Assembly (NCBI GenBank): GCA_038238245.1 | Contig: JBBRXX010000004.1 | Location: 1 to 64,000, forward strand | From: DASQHW01 sp038238245 | GTDB taxonomy: Bacteria; Actinomycetota; Acidimicrobiia; IMCC26256; PALSA-610 | Reading direction: 5' to 3' | Length of the DNA: 64,000 nt | In this document: positions 35,041 to 43,446 of the stretch, piece by piece | Numbering within the stretch: position 1 is the first letter of the stretch | Layout: each line of letters begins with the position of its first letter | Translations under genes and position numbers: made by a program | Notes under the pieces: model-generated | Told to the model about the DNA's origin: nothing | The model's database searches: none | The model's input: only the letters and a program-made list of their open reading frames with translations

Positions 35041-36410
35041 CGACCACGACGACGACGTCGTCCTTGCCCGTGGTCGCGGTCGTCGGTCGTCCGAACGTCG
35101 GCAAGTCCACGCTGGTGAACCGCATGGTTGGTCGCCGCGCCGCGATCGTCGAGGAGCACCCGGGCGTCACGCGCGACCGCAAGGAGCTGGTTGCGGAATG
35201 GAACGGCCGTCCCTTCCTCGTGGTCGACACCGGCGGCTGGCTCACCGAAGGCGAAGCCGGGCTCACGGGCGAGGAGCCCGCGCTCGCGGCGAAGGTCAGC
35301 GCCCAGGCGAGCGAGGCCATGAAGCAGGCGAATCTGGTGATCTTCGTCGTCGACGTCACGACCGGCGTGACCGACGAGGACGCCCGCGTCGCGCGCCTGC
35401 TGCAACAAGGGCCGGCGCAGGTGATCGTCGTCGTCAACAAGGTCGACGACGAGCGGCGGGAAGCCGACGTGTGGGACTTCGCGCGTCTCGGTCTCGGCAT
35501 CCCGATGCCCGTGTCGGCGATCCACGGCCGTCTCTCGGGCGAGGTGCTCGACGCGATCGTTGATGCGCTGCCTCCCGAATCCGAAGCCGTGGACGACAGC
35601 AACGACGATGACACCGAGACGGAAGACAAGATCTTCAGCATCGCGATCACTGGTCGCCCGAACGTCGGCAAATCGACGCTGTTCAACCGGTTGGTGGGGG
35701 AGGACCGCTCGGTCGTCCACGACCTGCCGGGTACCACGCGCGACGCGATCGACACCGTCGTCGAGACCGAGGACGGACCGTTGCGGTTCGTCGACACCGC
35801 CGGACTTCGGCGCAAGAGCCGCATCGACGAGCCGACCGAGTACTACAGTCTCGTGCGCGCGCTCGAAGCCATCGACCGCGCCGACGCGTCGCTCCTCCTG
35901 ATCGACGCGACCGAAGGCATCACGCACCAGGACCAGCGGCTGGCCGAGCGCATCGACGCCGCAGGCACCGCGATCGTCATCGTATTGAACAAGTGGGATC
36001 TGCTCGACACCGAGCACCGCGCGAAGATCCGCGCCCAGGTCGACGACAAGCTCGGGTTCCTGTCGTACGCACCGGCGTTCCCGATCTCGGCGCTGACCGG
36101 CCTGCGCGTGCACCAACTGCTTCCTGCGCTCCGGGAGGCCGAGACTGCGTATCACCAGCGCGTTCCGACGGCGGCGTTGAATCGCGTGGTGCGCGACGCC
36201 CAGGCCGCCCACCCACCGCCGGTCGTGAAACGCCACCGCCCCCGCATCCTGTACGCCACCCAGGGTGCGACCGACCCGCCCACGTTCACGTTCTTCACCA
36301 CGCGGCCGCTGTCGCCCCAGTACCTGCGCTACCTCGAGCGCAAGCTCCGGGAGGCCTTCGACCTGGGCCCGACGCCGGTGAAGATGCGGGTCCGTCGCCG
36401 CGCCGAGTAG
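35037..36410 (+). CDS. der: Ribosome-assembly GTPase Der (EngA)
   Basis: The 457-aa protein has two G domains. The first has VGRPNVGKSTLVNRMVG near residue 15, DTGGWL and NKVDD. The second has TGRPNVGKSTLFNRLVG near 208, DTAGLRRKSRID and LNKWDLLD. A C-terminal KH-like domain ends in RPLSPQYLRYLERKLREAFDL. It assists 50S subunit assembly. An acidic linker (about residues 185-200, SNDDDTETEDK) separates the G domains. It overlaps the DUF512 gene by four bases. Confidence 0.96.
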   Translation: MTTTTTTSSLPVVAVVGRPNVGKSTLVNRMVGRRAAIVEEHPGVTRDRKELVAEWNGRPFLVVDTGGWLTEGEAGLTGEEPALAAKVSAQASEAMKQANLVIFVVDVTTGVTDEDARVARLLQQGPAQVIVVVNKVDDERREADVWDFARLGLGIPMPVSAIHGRLSGEVLDAIVDALPPESEAVDDSNDDDTETEDKIFSIAITGRPNVGKSTLFNRLVGEDRSVVHDLPGTTRDAIDTVVETEDGPLRFVDTAGLRRKSRIDEPTEYYSLVRALEAIDRADASLLLIDATEGITHQDQRLAERIDAAGTAIVIVLNKWDLLDTEHRAKIRAQVDDKLGFLSYAPAFPISALTGLRVHQLLPALREAETAYHQRVPTAALNRVVRDAQAAHPPPVVKRHRPRILYATQGATDPPTFTFFTTRPLSPQYLRYLERKLREAFDLGPTPVKMRVRRRAE

Positions 36411-36444
36411 TCGCCTGGTCGGCCGAGCGTCCCTCGTCGACGCC

Positions 36445-36450
36445 TAACGT
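36445..36450 (+). promoter_or_regulatory. -10 box TAACGT, probable leaderless HMG-CoA lyase start
   Basis: TAACGT is followed by six bases and ATG 36457. It decides against the in-frame GTG at 36451, which would lie at the edge of the box. Confidence 0.6.
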
Positions 36451-36456
36451 GTGTGG

Positions 36457-37374
36457 ATGCCGAGCTGGCCCGCGCACGTCGACGTCCGTGAGGTCGGCCC
36501 ACGCGACGGATTGCAGAACGAGTCGCCCGTACCTGTCGAAGCGCGCGTCCGGTTGATCGACGCGTTGTCGGCAACCGGTCTCCGGCGTATCGAAGCTGCA
36601 TCGTTCGTGTCGGCGCGGGTGATCCCGCCGATGGCAGGAGCCGAGGACGTGATGGCCGCGATCACACGACGGCCCGGCGTCGTGTACTCCGCACTTGTGC
36701 CGAACCCGAAGGGTGCGGAGCGGGCGGTCGCGGCCGGTGCCGACGAGATCGAGCTCGTCGTGAGCGCGAGCGAGACGCACAACCAGAAGAACGTGCGACG
36801 TTCCGTCGCGGAATCATTGATCGGCGCGCGCGACGTCGTCGAGATCGCGCATGCCGGCGGCATCGCGGCCGAGGCGATCGTCTCGACGTCATTCGGGTGT
36901 CCGTACGAAGGAGACGTCGCGCCCGAGCGAGTCGCCCAGCTCGCGGGCCATCTGGTCGATGCCGGCGCCGACTCGCTGTCGTTCGGCGACACGACCGGGA
37001 TGGCGACGCCGCGGCGCGTGAACGATCTCCTGGACGCCCTCGATCGTGCAGGCATCGCGGCCGCGCGGATCGGCCTGCACTTCCACAACACGCGCGGCAC
37101 TGCGCTCGCGAACGTCGTCGCCGCGCTGGAACGAGGGGTCGTGCGGTTCGACGCGTCGATCGGTGGTTTGGGTGGCTGTCCGTATGCTCCCGGGGCGTCG
37201 GGCAACGCCGTGACCGAGGATCTGGTGCACATGCTGCAGGACATGGAGATCGACGCCGGCATCGACCTGGACGCGCTGCTCGACTGTGCGCGTCTCGCGC
37301 AGGAGATCGTGGGCCGCGAGCTGCCGAGCGCGTTGATGCACGCCGGCGCGCGCACGCGGCGGTACGCGTTGTGA
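36457..37374 (+). CDS. Hydroxymethylglutaryl-CoA lyase
   Basis: The 305-aa TIM-barrel enzyme cleaves HMG-CoA to acetyl-CoA and acetoacetate, the last step of leucine breakdown. It starts AHVDVREVGPRDGLQNESPVP, with the metal Asp, and carries GLGGCPYAPGASGN with the active-site Cys, FHNTRGTALANVV with metal His, and the FVSARVIPPMAGAEDV substrate loop. The next gene is an acyl-CoA carboxylase beta subunit, so a leucine/methylcrotonyl-CoA pathway pair is likely. The stop overlaps an in-frame GTG that begins the carboxylase's expected reading frame. Confidence 0.93.
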   Translation: MPSWPAHVDVREVGPRDGLQNESPVPVEARVRLIDALSATGLRRIEAASFVSARVIPPMAGAEDVMAAITRRPGVVYSALVPNPKGAERAVAAGADEIELVVSASETHNQKNVRRSVAESLIGARDVVEIAHAGGIAAEAIVSTSFGCPYEGDVAPERVAQLAGHLVDAGADSLSFGDTTGMATPRRVNDLLDALDRAGIAAARIGLHFHNTRGTALANVVAALERGVVRFDASIGGLGGCPYAPGASGNAVTEDLVHMLQDMEIDAGIDLDALLDCARLAQEIVGRELPSALMHAGARTRRYAL

Positions 37375-37469
37375 GCGACTCCGACCGACTCCAGGAGTAT
37401 TAGGATCGCGCGCTCCAGGGCAATCTCGCCAAGGAAGGCGAGAAGCTCGCGCGCCATGGGAAGCTGTTC
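37371..37469 (+). other. Coding remnant of the carboxylase N-terminus with in-frame TAG
   Basis: GTG 37371 overlaps the HMG-CoA lyase stop and is in frame with the carboxylase beta gene. The segment reads as a plausible family N-terminus (SDSDRLQEY, then DRALQGNLAKEGEKLARHGKLF) but codon 11 is TAG (37401-37403). It is either a nonsense change, a sequencing error, or a readthrough site. Confidence 0.75.
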
Positions 37470-38903
37470 GTGCGCGATCGGCTCGCGCTGCTGCTCGACG
37501 ACGGGTCCTTCGTCGAGAACGCGCTGCTGGCGAACGCGCTCGCCGGAGATCTTCCCGCCGACGGCGTCGTCACCGGCGTGGGCCGCATCGACGGCCGGCC
37601 GGTGTGTGTGATGGCGAACGATCCGACGGTGAAGGCGGGCTCGTGGGGCGCGCGCACCGTCGAGAAGATCGTGCGCGTCACCGAGCACGCGCTGCGTCAC
37701 GAGATGCCCGTCGTGTACCTCGTCGACTCGGCCGGGGCCCGCATCACGGATCAGGTCGAGCTGTTCCCAGGCCGCCGAGGCGCCGGACGCATCTTTGCCA
37801 ATGAGGTGCGACTGTCGGGCAAGGTGCCGCAAGTCTGTTGCCTGTTCGGCCCGTCGGCGGCCGGCGGTGCGTACATCCCGGCGTTCTGCGACGCGGTGTT
37901 CATGGTCGAGGGCAACGCGTCCATGTACCTCGGGTCGCCGCGCATGGCCGAGGTCGTGATCGGCGAAAAGGTGTCGCTCGACGAGATGGGCGGCGCGCGG
38001 ATGCACGCGACGGTGAGCGGGTGCGGTGACAACCTCTGCGCGTCCGACGAGGACGCGATCGCGTCCGCGCGCCACTTCTTGTCGTATCTCCCGACCAACT
38101 GGCTCCAGCCTCCGCCGGTCGTCGGTGCCCGATCACCGCGGGCGGACACCCGGCCGATCCGCGACATCGTGCCGGCCGAGGCCCGGCGCGCGTACGACAT
38201 GCACAAGGTGCTCGACGCGCTCGTCGACGAAGGCTCGTTCTTCGAGCTGAAGCCGTTGTGGGCGAAGGAGCTGATCATCGGCTTCGCGCGTCTGGACGGG
38301 AAGCCGGTCGGCATCGTCGCGAACAACCCGATGCACCTCGGGGGTGTGCTCTTCGTCGACTCCGCGGACAAGGCGGCGCGCTTCATCTGGCTGTGCGACG
38401 CCTTCAACCTGCCGCTGGTGTTCCTTGCCGACGTGCCCGGCTTCATGATCGGCTCGACCGTCGAACGCCAGGGAATCATCCGGCACGGCGCGAAGATGAT
38501 CACCGCGGTGACCGAGGCGACAGTGCCGAAGGTGTCGGTGATCGTGCGCAAGGCGTACGGCGCAGGCCTCTACGCAATGTGCGGTCCCGCGTTCGATCCC
38601 GACGCGTGCCTCGCGCTGCCGACGGCACAGATCGCGGTGATGGGCCCGGAGCCCGCGGTCAACGCGGTGTTCTACAACCGCGTCCATGCGATCGAGGATG
38701 CCGAGGAACGCGCCGAGTTCGTCGCCGCCCGCGTGCGCGAGTACGAAGAAGACGTCGATCTCGTCCATCTCGCGGCCGAGCTCGTCGTCGACGCCGTCGT
38801 GCAACCCGAGGATCTGCGGCGAGAGCTCTCACAGCGCCTGGCGCTCGCCGCCGGTCGTGTGCGCGAGGACTTCGCCAAGCGCCACGGGGTTCCCCCGGTC
38901 TGA
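37470..38903 (+). CDS. Acyl-CoA carboxylase beta (carboxyltransferase) subunit
   Basis: The open frame from GTG 37470 gives 477 aa, with RDRLALLLDDGSF, GRIDGRPVCVMANDP, SAGARITDQVELFPGR, GPSAAGGAYIPAF and, in the second half, KLLWAKELIIGFARLDG-type and FLADVPGFMIGSTVERQGI, the biotin- and acyl-CoA-binding crotonase-fold motifs. It transfers carboxyl from biotin to propionyl-, methylcrotonyl- or related acyl-CoA. The family normally has about 30 more N-terminal residues, which here lie beyond an in-frame TAG; GGGAAG upstream might serve the GTG as a ribosome-binding site. No biotin carboxylase gene is adjacent. Confidence 0.88.
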   Translation: MRDRLALLLDDGSFVENALLANALAGDLPADGVVTGVGRIDGRPVCVMANDPTVKAGSWGARTVEKIVRVTEHALRHEMPVVYLVDSAGARITDQVELFPGRRGAGRIFANEVRLSGKVPQVCCLFGPSAAGGAYIPAFCDAVFMVEGNASMYLGSPRMAEVVIGEKVSLDEMGGARMHATVSGCGDNLCASDEDAIASARHFLSYLPTNWLQPPPVVGARSPRADTRPIRDIVPAEARRAYDMHKVLDALVDEGSFFELKPLWAKELIIGFARLDGKPVGIVANNPMHLGGVLFVDSADKAARFIWLCDAFNLPLVFLADVPGFMIGSTVERQGIIRHGAKMITAVTEATVPKVSVIVRKAYGAGLYAMCGPAFDPDACLALPTAQIAVMGPEPAVNAVFYNRVHAIEDAEERAEFVAARVREYEEDVDLVHLAAELVVDAVVQPEDLRRELSQRLALAAGRVREDFAKRHGVPPV

Positions 38904-38988
38904 CGTCGGGGCACCTGCTTTGGACACGTGGGGTACCTGAGCGGTACGCATCTGTGGGACGTCAGATACACACGTCGGAGGGGAAACG

Positions 38989-39909
38989 ATGTCGAAGCTT
39001 CGGGTTTTCTTGCCGATCGTTGTTGCCGTCATGGTGGTCGCAGTCATGGCGGTGGGCGCGACCGCGGGGGCCGCGAATCGGCACCGCGCGCTGCGCGTCC
39101 TCGTGACGAACGACGACGGCGTCGGCGCGCCCGGCATCGCAGCCGTTGTAGACGCCCTCCAGGCGTTGCCGAACCTCCGGGTGCGTGTCGTCGCTCCCGC
39201 GACGAACCAGAGCGGCACCGGCGCGAAGTTCTCGACGACCACGTTGCAGGTCGCGGCCGCGACGACGGCATCCGGCGATGCGGCCACCTCGGTCTCGGGG
39301 TTTCCCGCCGACACGGTGTTGTACGACGTGCTCGCCGCGCACGACCGTCCGGACGTCGTCGTGTCGGGCATCAATGCCGGGCAGAATCTCGGCAACATCA
39401 CCGAGCTCTCCGGCACAGTCGGCGCGGCGCGCACGGCGAACCGTCTGGGCATTCCCGCAGTTGCAGTGAGCCAGGGCGGCGGCGCCAACATCAGCTACGG
39501 CACGGCCGCGCGACTCACCGCCCTGATCGTCGAGACCTTCCGTGACCGGTTCGAACGCGCGAATTCTCCCGCGCAGACGATCAACGTGAACGTCCCGACG
39601 TGTCCGTCCGGCACGGTGCGCGGCGTGCGGCTCTTGCCGTTGGGGCAGTCGGATGCGGTGTCGGGCTACACGCGGCAGTCGGGAACGATCGACAACGGCG
39701 CCTTCGTGCCGGCGGTCAAGTTGCAGAATCCGGTCGCGATCGCCGACTGCACGTCGACGGTCCGCCGCGTCTCGAACGACATCGAAGGCTTCAACAACGG
39801 CTTCGCGACCGCGACTGTGCTCAACCCCGATTTCACGGATCCGTCGGTCTTCGCGCCGAAGGTCGAGCACCGTTGGGAGAGGATCGACCGTGGATTCTTC
39901 GGCCACTGA
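38989..39909 (+). CDS. surE: Exported SurE-family 5'/3'-nucleotidase
   Basis: The 306-aa protein has a signal peptide or anchor (residues 1-28, hydrophobic VVAVMVVAVMAVGA). The SurE core follows: LVTNDDGVGAPGI with the metal Asp pair, SGINAGQNLGNITELSGTVGAA, GIPAVAVSQ, and NVNVPTCPSG. SurE is usually a cytosolic nucleotidase, so an exported form would act on extracellular nucleotides or other phosphomonoesters; the C-terminal half is extended. GGAGGGGAAACG before the ATG is a strong ribosome-binding site. Confidence 0.9.
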   Translation: MSKLRVFLPIVVAVMVVAVMAVGATAGAANRHRALRVLVTNDDGVGAPGIAAVVDALQALPNLRVRVVAPATNQSGTGAKFSTTTLQVAAATTASGDAATSVSGFPADTVLYDVLAAHDRPDVVVSGINAGQNLGNITELSGTVGAARTANRLGIPAVAVSQGGGANISYGTAARLTALIVETFRDRFERANSPAQTINVNVPTCPSGTVRGVRLLPLGQSDAVSGYTRQSGTIDNGAFVPAVKLQNPVAIADCTSTVRRVSNDIEGFNNGFATATVLNPDFTDPSVFAPKVEHRWERIDRGFFGH

Positions 39910-39928
39910 TCGCCGAGACGACGGACGC

Positions 39929-39934
39929 TACACT
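39929..39934 (+). promoter_or_regulatory. Possible -10 box (TACACT) of tRNA-Pro
   Basis: TACACT lies 11 nt before the mature tRNA 5' end, in the 36-nt gap after surE. This would place the transcript start a few bases before the tRNA. Confidence 0.4.
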
Positions 39935-39945
39935 CACGCGGCTCA

Positions 39946-40020
39946 CGGGCTGTGGCGCAGTTTGGTTAGCGCGCTTGACTGGGGGTCAAGAGGTCGCGAG
40001 TTCGAATCTCGCCAGCCCGA
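39946..40020 (+). tRNA. tRNA-Pro (GGG)
   Basis: A full cloverleaf can be drawn: acceptor CGGGCTG/CAGCCCG, D arm GGCGCAGTTTGGTTAGCGC, anticodon stem CTTGA/TCAAG with loop CTGGGGG (anticodon GGG), and T arm GCGAGTTCGAATCTCGC. The discriminator is A and CCA is not encoded. The tRNA reads Pro codon CCC. It is the left boundary of the accessory region. Confidence 0.95.
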
Positions 40021-40399
40021 CCCACGAAAGCCCAGGTCAGAGCGTTGCAGTTGTTGACGCAAGGGTTTCTACGAATCGTCTACGAATGACGACGAAAACA
40101 CGGTCGCAGATGGGCCGGGACAGTGCTCCCGCTTGTTCTCGGTCGTGACCGCGACCGCGGCGTGCGCGGACGCGTTCGAGGCTCGAAAGCTCAGTAATCA
40201 CTGCGTTCCTGCCGACGCCCGAGCGAAGAGTGGCTGTCGCGCCCCGCGGGTGCTGGGACGCTATGAGAGTGCCGGACACAAACCGGGCCGGATTTGCTGG
40301 CTTGAACATCCGGTCTTTGCGCTTTCATCGCAGATGCGCGACGCCCCGGCGTGTGTGCATCATGGGCTTTCGTCATGCGGCGAAGTGAAGGAGTCAACG
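40021..40399 (+). other. Gene-poor 379-bp gap after the tRNA
   Basis: No convincing gene is present. Candidate frames on either strand lack start context and family-like sequence. A short tandem motif TCTACGAA occurs twice near 40071-40088 (spaced by a few bases). Phage or integrative elements often insert at tRNA 3' ends, but no copy of the tRNA 3' end is visible elsewhere and no integrase is found. Confidence 0.6.
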
Positions 40400-40801
40400 A
40401 TGAGAGAACCGGTCGCGGTCGAAAACGCGCGGGTAAAGGCGTCTCCGGGGTTGCGGGCGGTATGGTCCGACGAGCGGTCAGCCGCGCGCGCTGCGAGAGA
40501 GCGGGGAGACGCGCAGGCGGAATGGCATCACCTGGAGCGTGCACACATTTTGAGCCAGCCGATGCCGGGGCCGCATGTGCGGACGCATGTCGACATGCTC
40601 GCGGTTGCGTGCCGGCGCCGCGATCGCCGGGAGATCACCGGCCAGCTCGCGCGGCTGACGGTTGCGGCGATCGGGTCGTGGACCGGGCGCTATCCGGTCG
40701 GCAACACCGGCGGCGCCGATGTCAGCGCATTCAAGCCGATGACCATCCCCGAGGACCTCAGTGCAATCCTCGGCGCTCGCAGCCCCGAGGAGCACCCGTG
40801 A
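40400..40801 (+). CDS. DUF3703-family protein
   Basis: The 133-aa protein has SDERSAARAARERGDAQAEWHHLERAHILSQPMPGPHVRTH, then a DMLAVACRRRDRREITGQLAR helix, and ends near GNTGGADVSAFKPMTIPEDL. This is the His-rich pattern of DUF3703, a family often found beside metal-resistance genes in bacteria. The several His residues (about residues 45-65) could bind metal, which is inference. AAGGAG sits before the ATG. Its stop overlaps the GTG of the multicopper oxidase, so the two form one unit. Confidence 0.65.
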   Translation: MREPVAVENARVKASPGLRAVWSDERSAARAARERGDAQAEWHHLERAHILSQPMPGPHVRTHVDMLAVACRRRDRREITGQLARLTVAAIGSWTGRYPVGNTGGADVSAFKPMTIPEDLSAILGARSPEEHP

Positions 40802-42537
40802 CGCGTGAGACCCACGAAGCGACCAAGCCCGCGACGACCTTCTCGACGGATACGTCGGGGCTGGATGAGTGCGTGCGTCCCCCGGTAGTGGAGCTCGCGG
40901 ATGGCGACGCGTTCGAGCTGCGCCTCGCATCCGTTGCGAAGCAGCTCGGCGCGGACCGGGTGCGCATGCTGGCGTACAACGGTTCGATCCCCGGCCCGAC
41001 GCTGCGCGTGAAGCAGGGCTCGGAGATCACCGTTCACGTGCGCAACGACGCCGACACCGAAGCGACCGTCCACTGGCACGGTCTGCGTCTCGAGAACAAG
41101 TACGACGGGGTGCCGCACGAGACGCAGGCGCCGATCGCGATCGGCGGTGACTTCACGTATCAGGTGAAGTTCCCCGACGCGGGCTTGTACTGGTACCACC
41201 CGCACATCCGTGAGGACTACGGCCTCGACATGGGTCTGTACGGCAACTTGGTGGTCGAACCCGCGGCGGCGGATTACTGGGCGCCGGTGAATCGCGAGAT
41301 TGTCGTCACGCTCGACGACGTGCTCGTCGAGGACGGACAGATCGCGCCGTTCAACCTCGCGGGTCCGACGCACGTCGCCATGGGCCGCTACGGCAACGTC
41401 ATGCTCACCGGCGGCGAGACGGATCTCGGGCTTGCGGCGCGCGCGGGTGAAGTCGTGCGCTTCTACTTCACGAACACGGCGAACACGCGTCTGTTCAACG
41501 TCGCCCTGCCTGGCGGTCGTATGAAGCTCGTCGGCGGCGACAGCGGCGCGTATGAGTACGAGACGTTTGTGGAAGAGGTGCTGCTTGCACCGTCGGAGCG
41601 CGCCATCATCGACGTGCTGTTCGAGACGCCGGGTTCGGTCTCGCTCGAGCATCGCACGCCCGACCACACCTACGTCCTCGGGACGATCGCCGTGAGCGAC
41701 GACCCGGTCGAGGAGTCGCACGCGGCGGCGTTCGAACAGCTTCGTACGAGCGCGGAGCTCACGGCGGAACGGGCGCGAGTCGACGCGCACCGCGATCGTT
41801 CGCCGGACAAGACGCTGGCGTTCAAGTCCTTGATGCCGCTGCTGTACGGCAACTCAGAGACCACTGCGTCGTCGTATGTGTGTCCGATGCATCCGGAAGT
41901 GACGAGCGCCGAGCCGGGTACGTGTCCGAAGTGTGGGATGAAGCTCGTTCCCGCCGCGCCGGCAACGTCGTCGTATGTGTGTCCGATGCATCCGGAAGTG
42001 ACGAGTGCGGAGCCGGGGACGTGTCCGAAGTGTGGGATGAAGCTCGTTCCCGCGACCGAGAGCGCAACCGCCACCGCGCCACACACGCACGCCGAGGGAC
42101 ACGCTCACACCCACGACGCCCCGGACGGGCTCGAATGGGAAGACCTGATGCCGGAGATCAACGCGCAGTCGGACTCGTGCAACATGCTGTGGAAGCTGCG
42201 CGACGACGACACCGGCAAGGAGAACTGGGAGATCGAGTGGGCGTTCCGCGTCGGTGACCAGGTGAAGATCCGCCTGGTCAACGACATGGACCAGGACCAT
42301 CCGATGCATCACCCGTTCCACATTCATGGCGCGGGTCGGTTCCTCGTGTTGTCGCGCGATGACGTCCCCGATGGGAACCTCGTCTGGAAGGACACCGTTC
42401 TTGTCCGGTCCGGCGAGATCGTCGACATCCTGCTCGATGTCACGAACAAGGGCCTGTGGATGGCGCACTGCCACATCGCGGAGCACAACCAGAGCGGGAT
42501 GATGTTCAGCTTCCCGGTCACTGACAAGGACAGCTGA
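40798..42537 (+). CDS. Multicopper oxidase with two internal heavy-metal-binding modules
   Basis: The 579-aa protein has cupredoxin copper motifs: HWHG (near residue 92), WYHPH (near 132), HPFHIHG (near 503) and HCHIAEHNQSGMM near 557, the type 1/2/3 copper set. Between the second and third cupredoxins (about residues 358-420) are two near-identical copies of a short metal-binding module, YVCPMHPEVTSAEPGTCPKCGM, and a His-rich stretch (HTHAEGHAHTHD). No signal peptide is visible, so it seems cytosolic. A copper or cuprous oxidase for metal detoxification is likely. The GTG overlaps the DUF3703 stop. Confidence 0.88.
   Translation: MTRETHEATKPATTFSTDTSGLDECVRPPVVELADGDAFELRLASVAKQLGADRVRMLAYNGSIPGPTLRVKQGSEITVHVRNDADTEATVHWHGLRLENKYDGVPHETQAPIAIGGDFTYQVKFPDAGLYWYHPHIREDYGLDMGLYGNLVVEPAAADYWAPVNREIVVTLDDVLVEDGQIAPFNLAGPTHVAMGRYGNVMLTGGETDLGLAARAGEVVRFYFTNTANTRLFNVALPGGRMKLVGGDSGAYEYETFVEEVLLAPSERAIIDVLFETPGSVSLEHRTPDHTYVLGTIAVSDDPVEESHAAAFEQLRTSAELTAERARVDAHRDRSPDKTLAFKSLMPLLYGNSETTASSYVCPMHPEVTSAEPGTCPKCGMKLVPAAPATSSYVCPMHPEVTSAEPGTCPKCGMKLVPATESATATAPHTHAEGHAHTHDAPDGLEWEDLMPEINAQSDSCNMLWKLRDDDTGKENWEIEWAFRVGDQVKIRLVNDMDQDHPMHHPFHIHGAGRFLVLSRDDVPDGNLVWKDTVLVRSGEIVDILLDVTNKGLWMAHCHIAEHNQSGMMFSFPVTDKDS
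41869..42052 (+). repeat. Tandem duplication of the metal-binding module
   Basis: Two copies of an 85-nt segment start at 41869 and 41968, with a 99-nt period and only about four differences. The repeat encodes C-P-M-H-P and C-P-K-C-G-M in each copy, so the number of soft-metal ligands is doubled. Confidence 0.9.
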
Positions 42538-42539
42538 TC

Positions 42540-43205
42540 ATGCAGGTCGCGATCGCCCTGTATCCGCGGTTCACGGCGCTCGATGTCATTGGGCCGTTCC
42601 AGGTGCTCGTAAACATCCCGGGGGTCGAGGTCGTCTTTGTCGCGTCCGAGGCGGGGCCGGTGATGGACGAAACGGGCCACTGTCCGCTGGTTGCGTCGTT
42701 GTCGCTGGCGCAGGTGACCGCACCCGATGTGGTGTTGATCGGTGGCAGTGGGTTCGACGACGACCCGACCTACGACAACCCCTACGGGGTGGCTGACCTG
42801 CGCGTCGTGGAGTGGCTGCGCGCGGTGCACCCGACCGCGACGTGGAGCACGAGCGTGTGTACCGGCTCCACTTACCTCGCGGCTGCCGGGCTCCTCGACG
42901 GCGTCGACGCCACCATCCACTGGGCGCGCCGCGAGCACCTCGAACGGCTCGGAGCGCGCTACACCGAGGAGCGCGTCGTCGAGCGCGGCAAGGTCATCAC
43001 CGCGGCCGGCGTGTCGAGCGGGATCGACATGGCGCTCACGCTCGTCGGCCGCATGTTCGGCCCGGAGCTGGGGCAGGCCATTCAGCTCGGCATCGAGTAC
43101 GACCCGCAGCCGCCGTTCGATACCGGCTCGCCCGCGAAGGCGGGCCCCGAGCTCACTGCGCTCGTGAAGTCTTTCATGGACGCCGTAATCGCGGCACCAG
43201 CGTGA
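42540..43205 (+). CDS. DJ-1/PfpI-family protein, isocyanide-hydratase-like
   Basis: The 221-aa protein has a flavodoxin-like fold with VAIALYPRFTALDVIGPFQVL, VVFVASEAGPV, DVVLIGGSGFDD, and the nucleophile Cys in the elbow TSVCTGSTYLAAAGLLDG (near residue 105). The following HWARREHLERLGARY resembles isocyanide hydratases and ThiJ-type regulators; a transcription-regulator C-terminal domain is absent. It starts two nt after the multicopper oxidase, so it shares the operon. The substrate is unknown. Confidence 0.82.
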   Translation: MQVAIALYPRFTALDVIGPFQVLVNIPGVEVVFVASEAGPVMDETGHCPLVASLSLAQVTAPDVVLIGGSGFDDDPTYDNPYGVADLRVVEWLRAVHPTATWSTSVCTGSTYLAAAGLLDGVDATIHWARREHLERLGARYTEERVVERGKVITAAGVSSGIDMALTLVGRMFGPELGQAIQLGIEYDPQPPFDTGSPAKAGPELTALVKSFMDAVIAAPA

Positions 43206-43446
43206 CGCCTCCGGTGCGGTTCACGTCATCGACAGTGCGCGCGTAATTCCGTCGAGGCCGCGCTCTCCTGAGCGGGGATCACGCTGTCGACGGCAGTCGG
43301 CGCAGTGCTGATGTCCCTGTCGACCGTTGTCGTCGCGTTCAACGCGCAACTGCTGCGCCGGGTCGATCTGCGCCCGGCCAACACAGATGACGCAGGAACG
43401 CGCGATGCTCAGCGTCAGCTTGTACGGCACCGATGAAGGAGATCAG

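Noticed and set aside
40037..40309. 90-codon minus-strand frame after the tRNA
   Set aside because: No start context or motif, and the sequence composition is not protein-like.
40133..40399. N-terminal extension of the DUF3703 gene
   Set aside because: The ATG at 40400 has AAGGAG and begins the family-like sequence; the extension is unlike protein.
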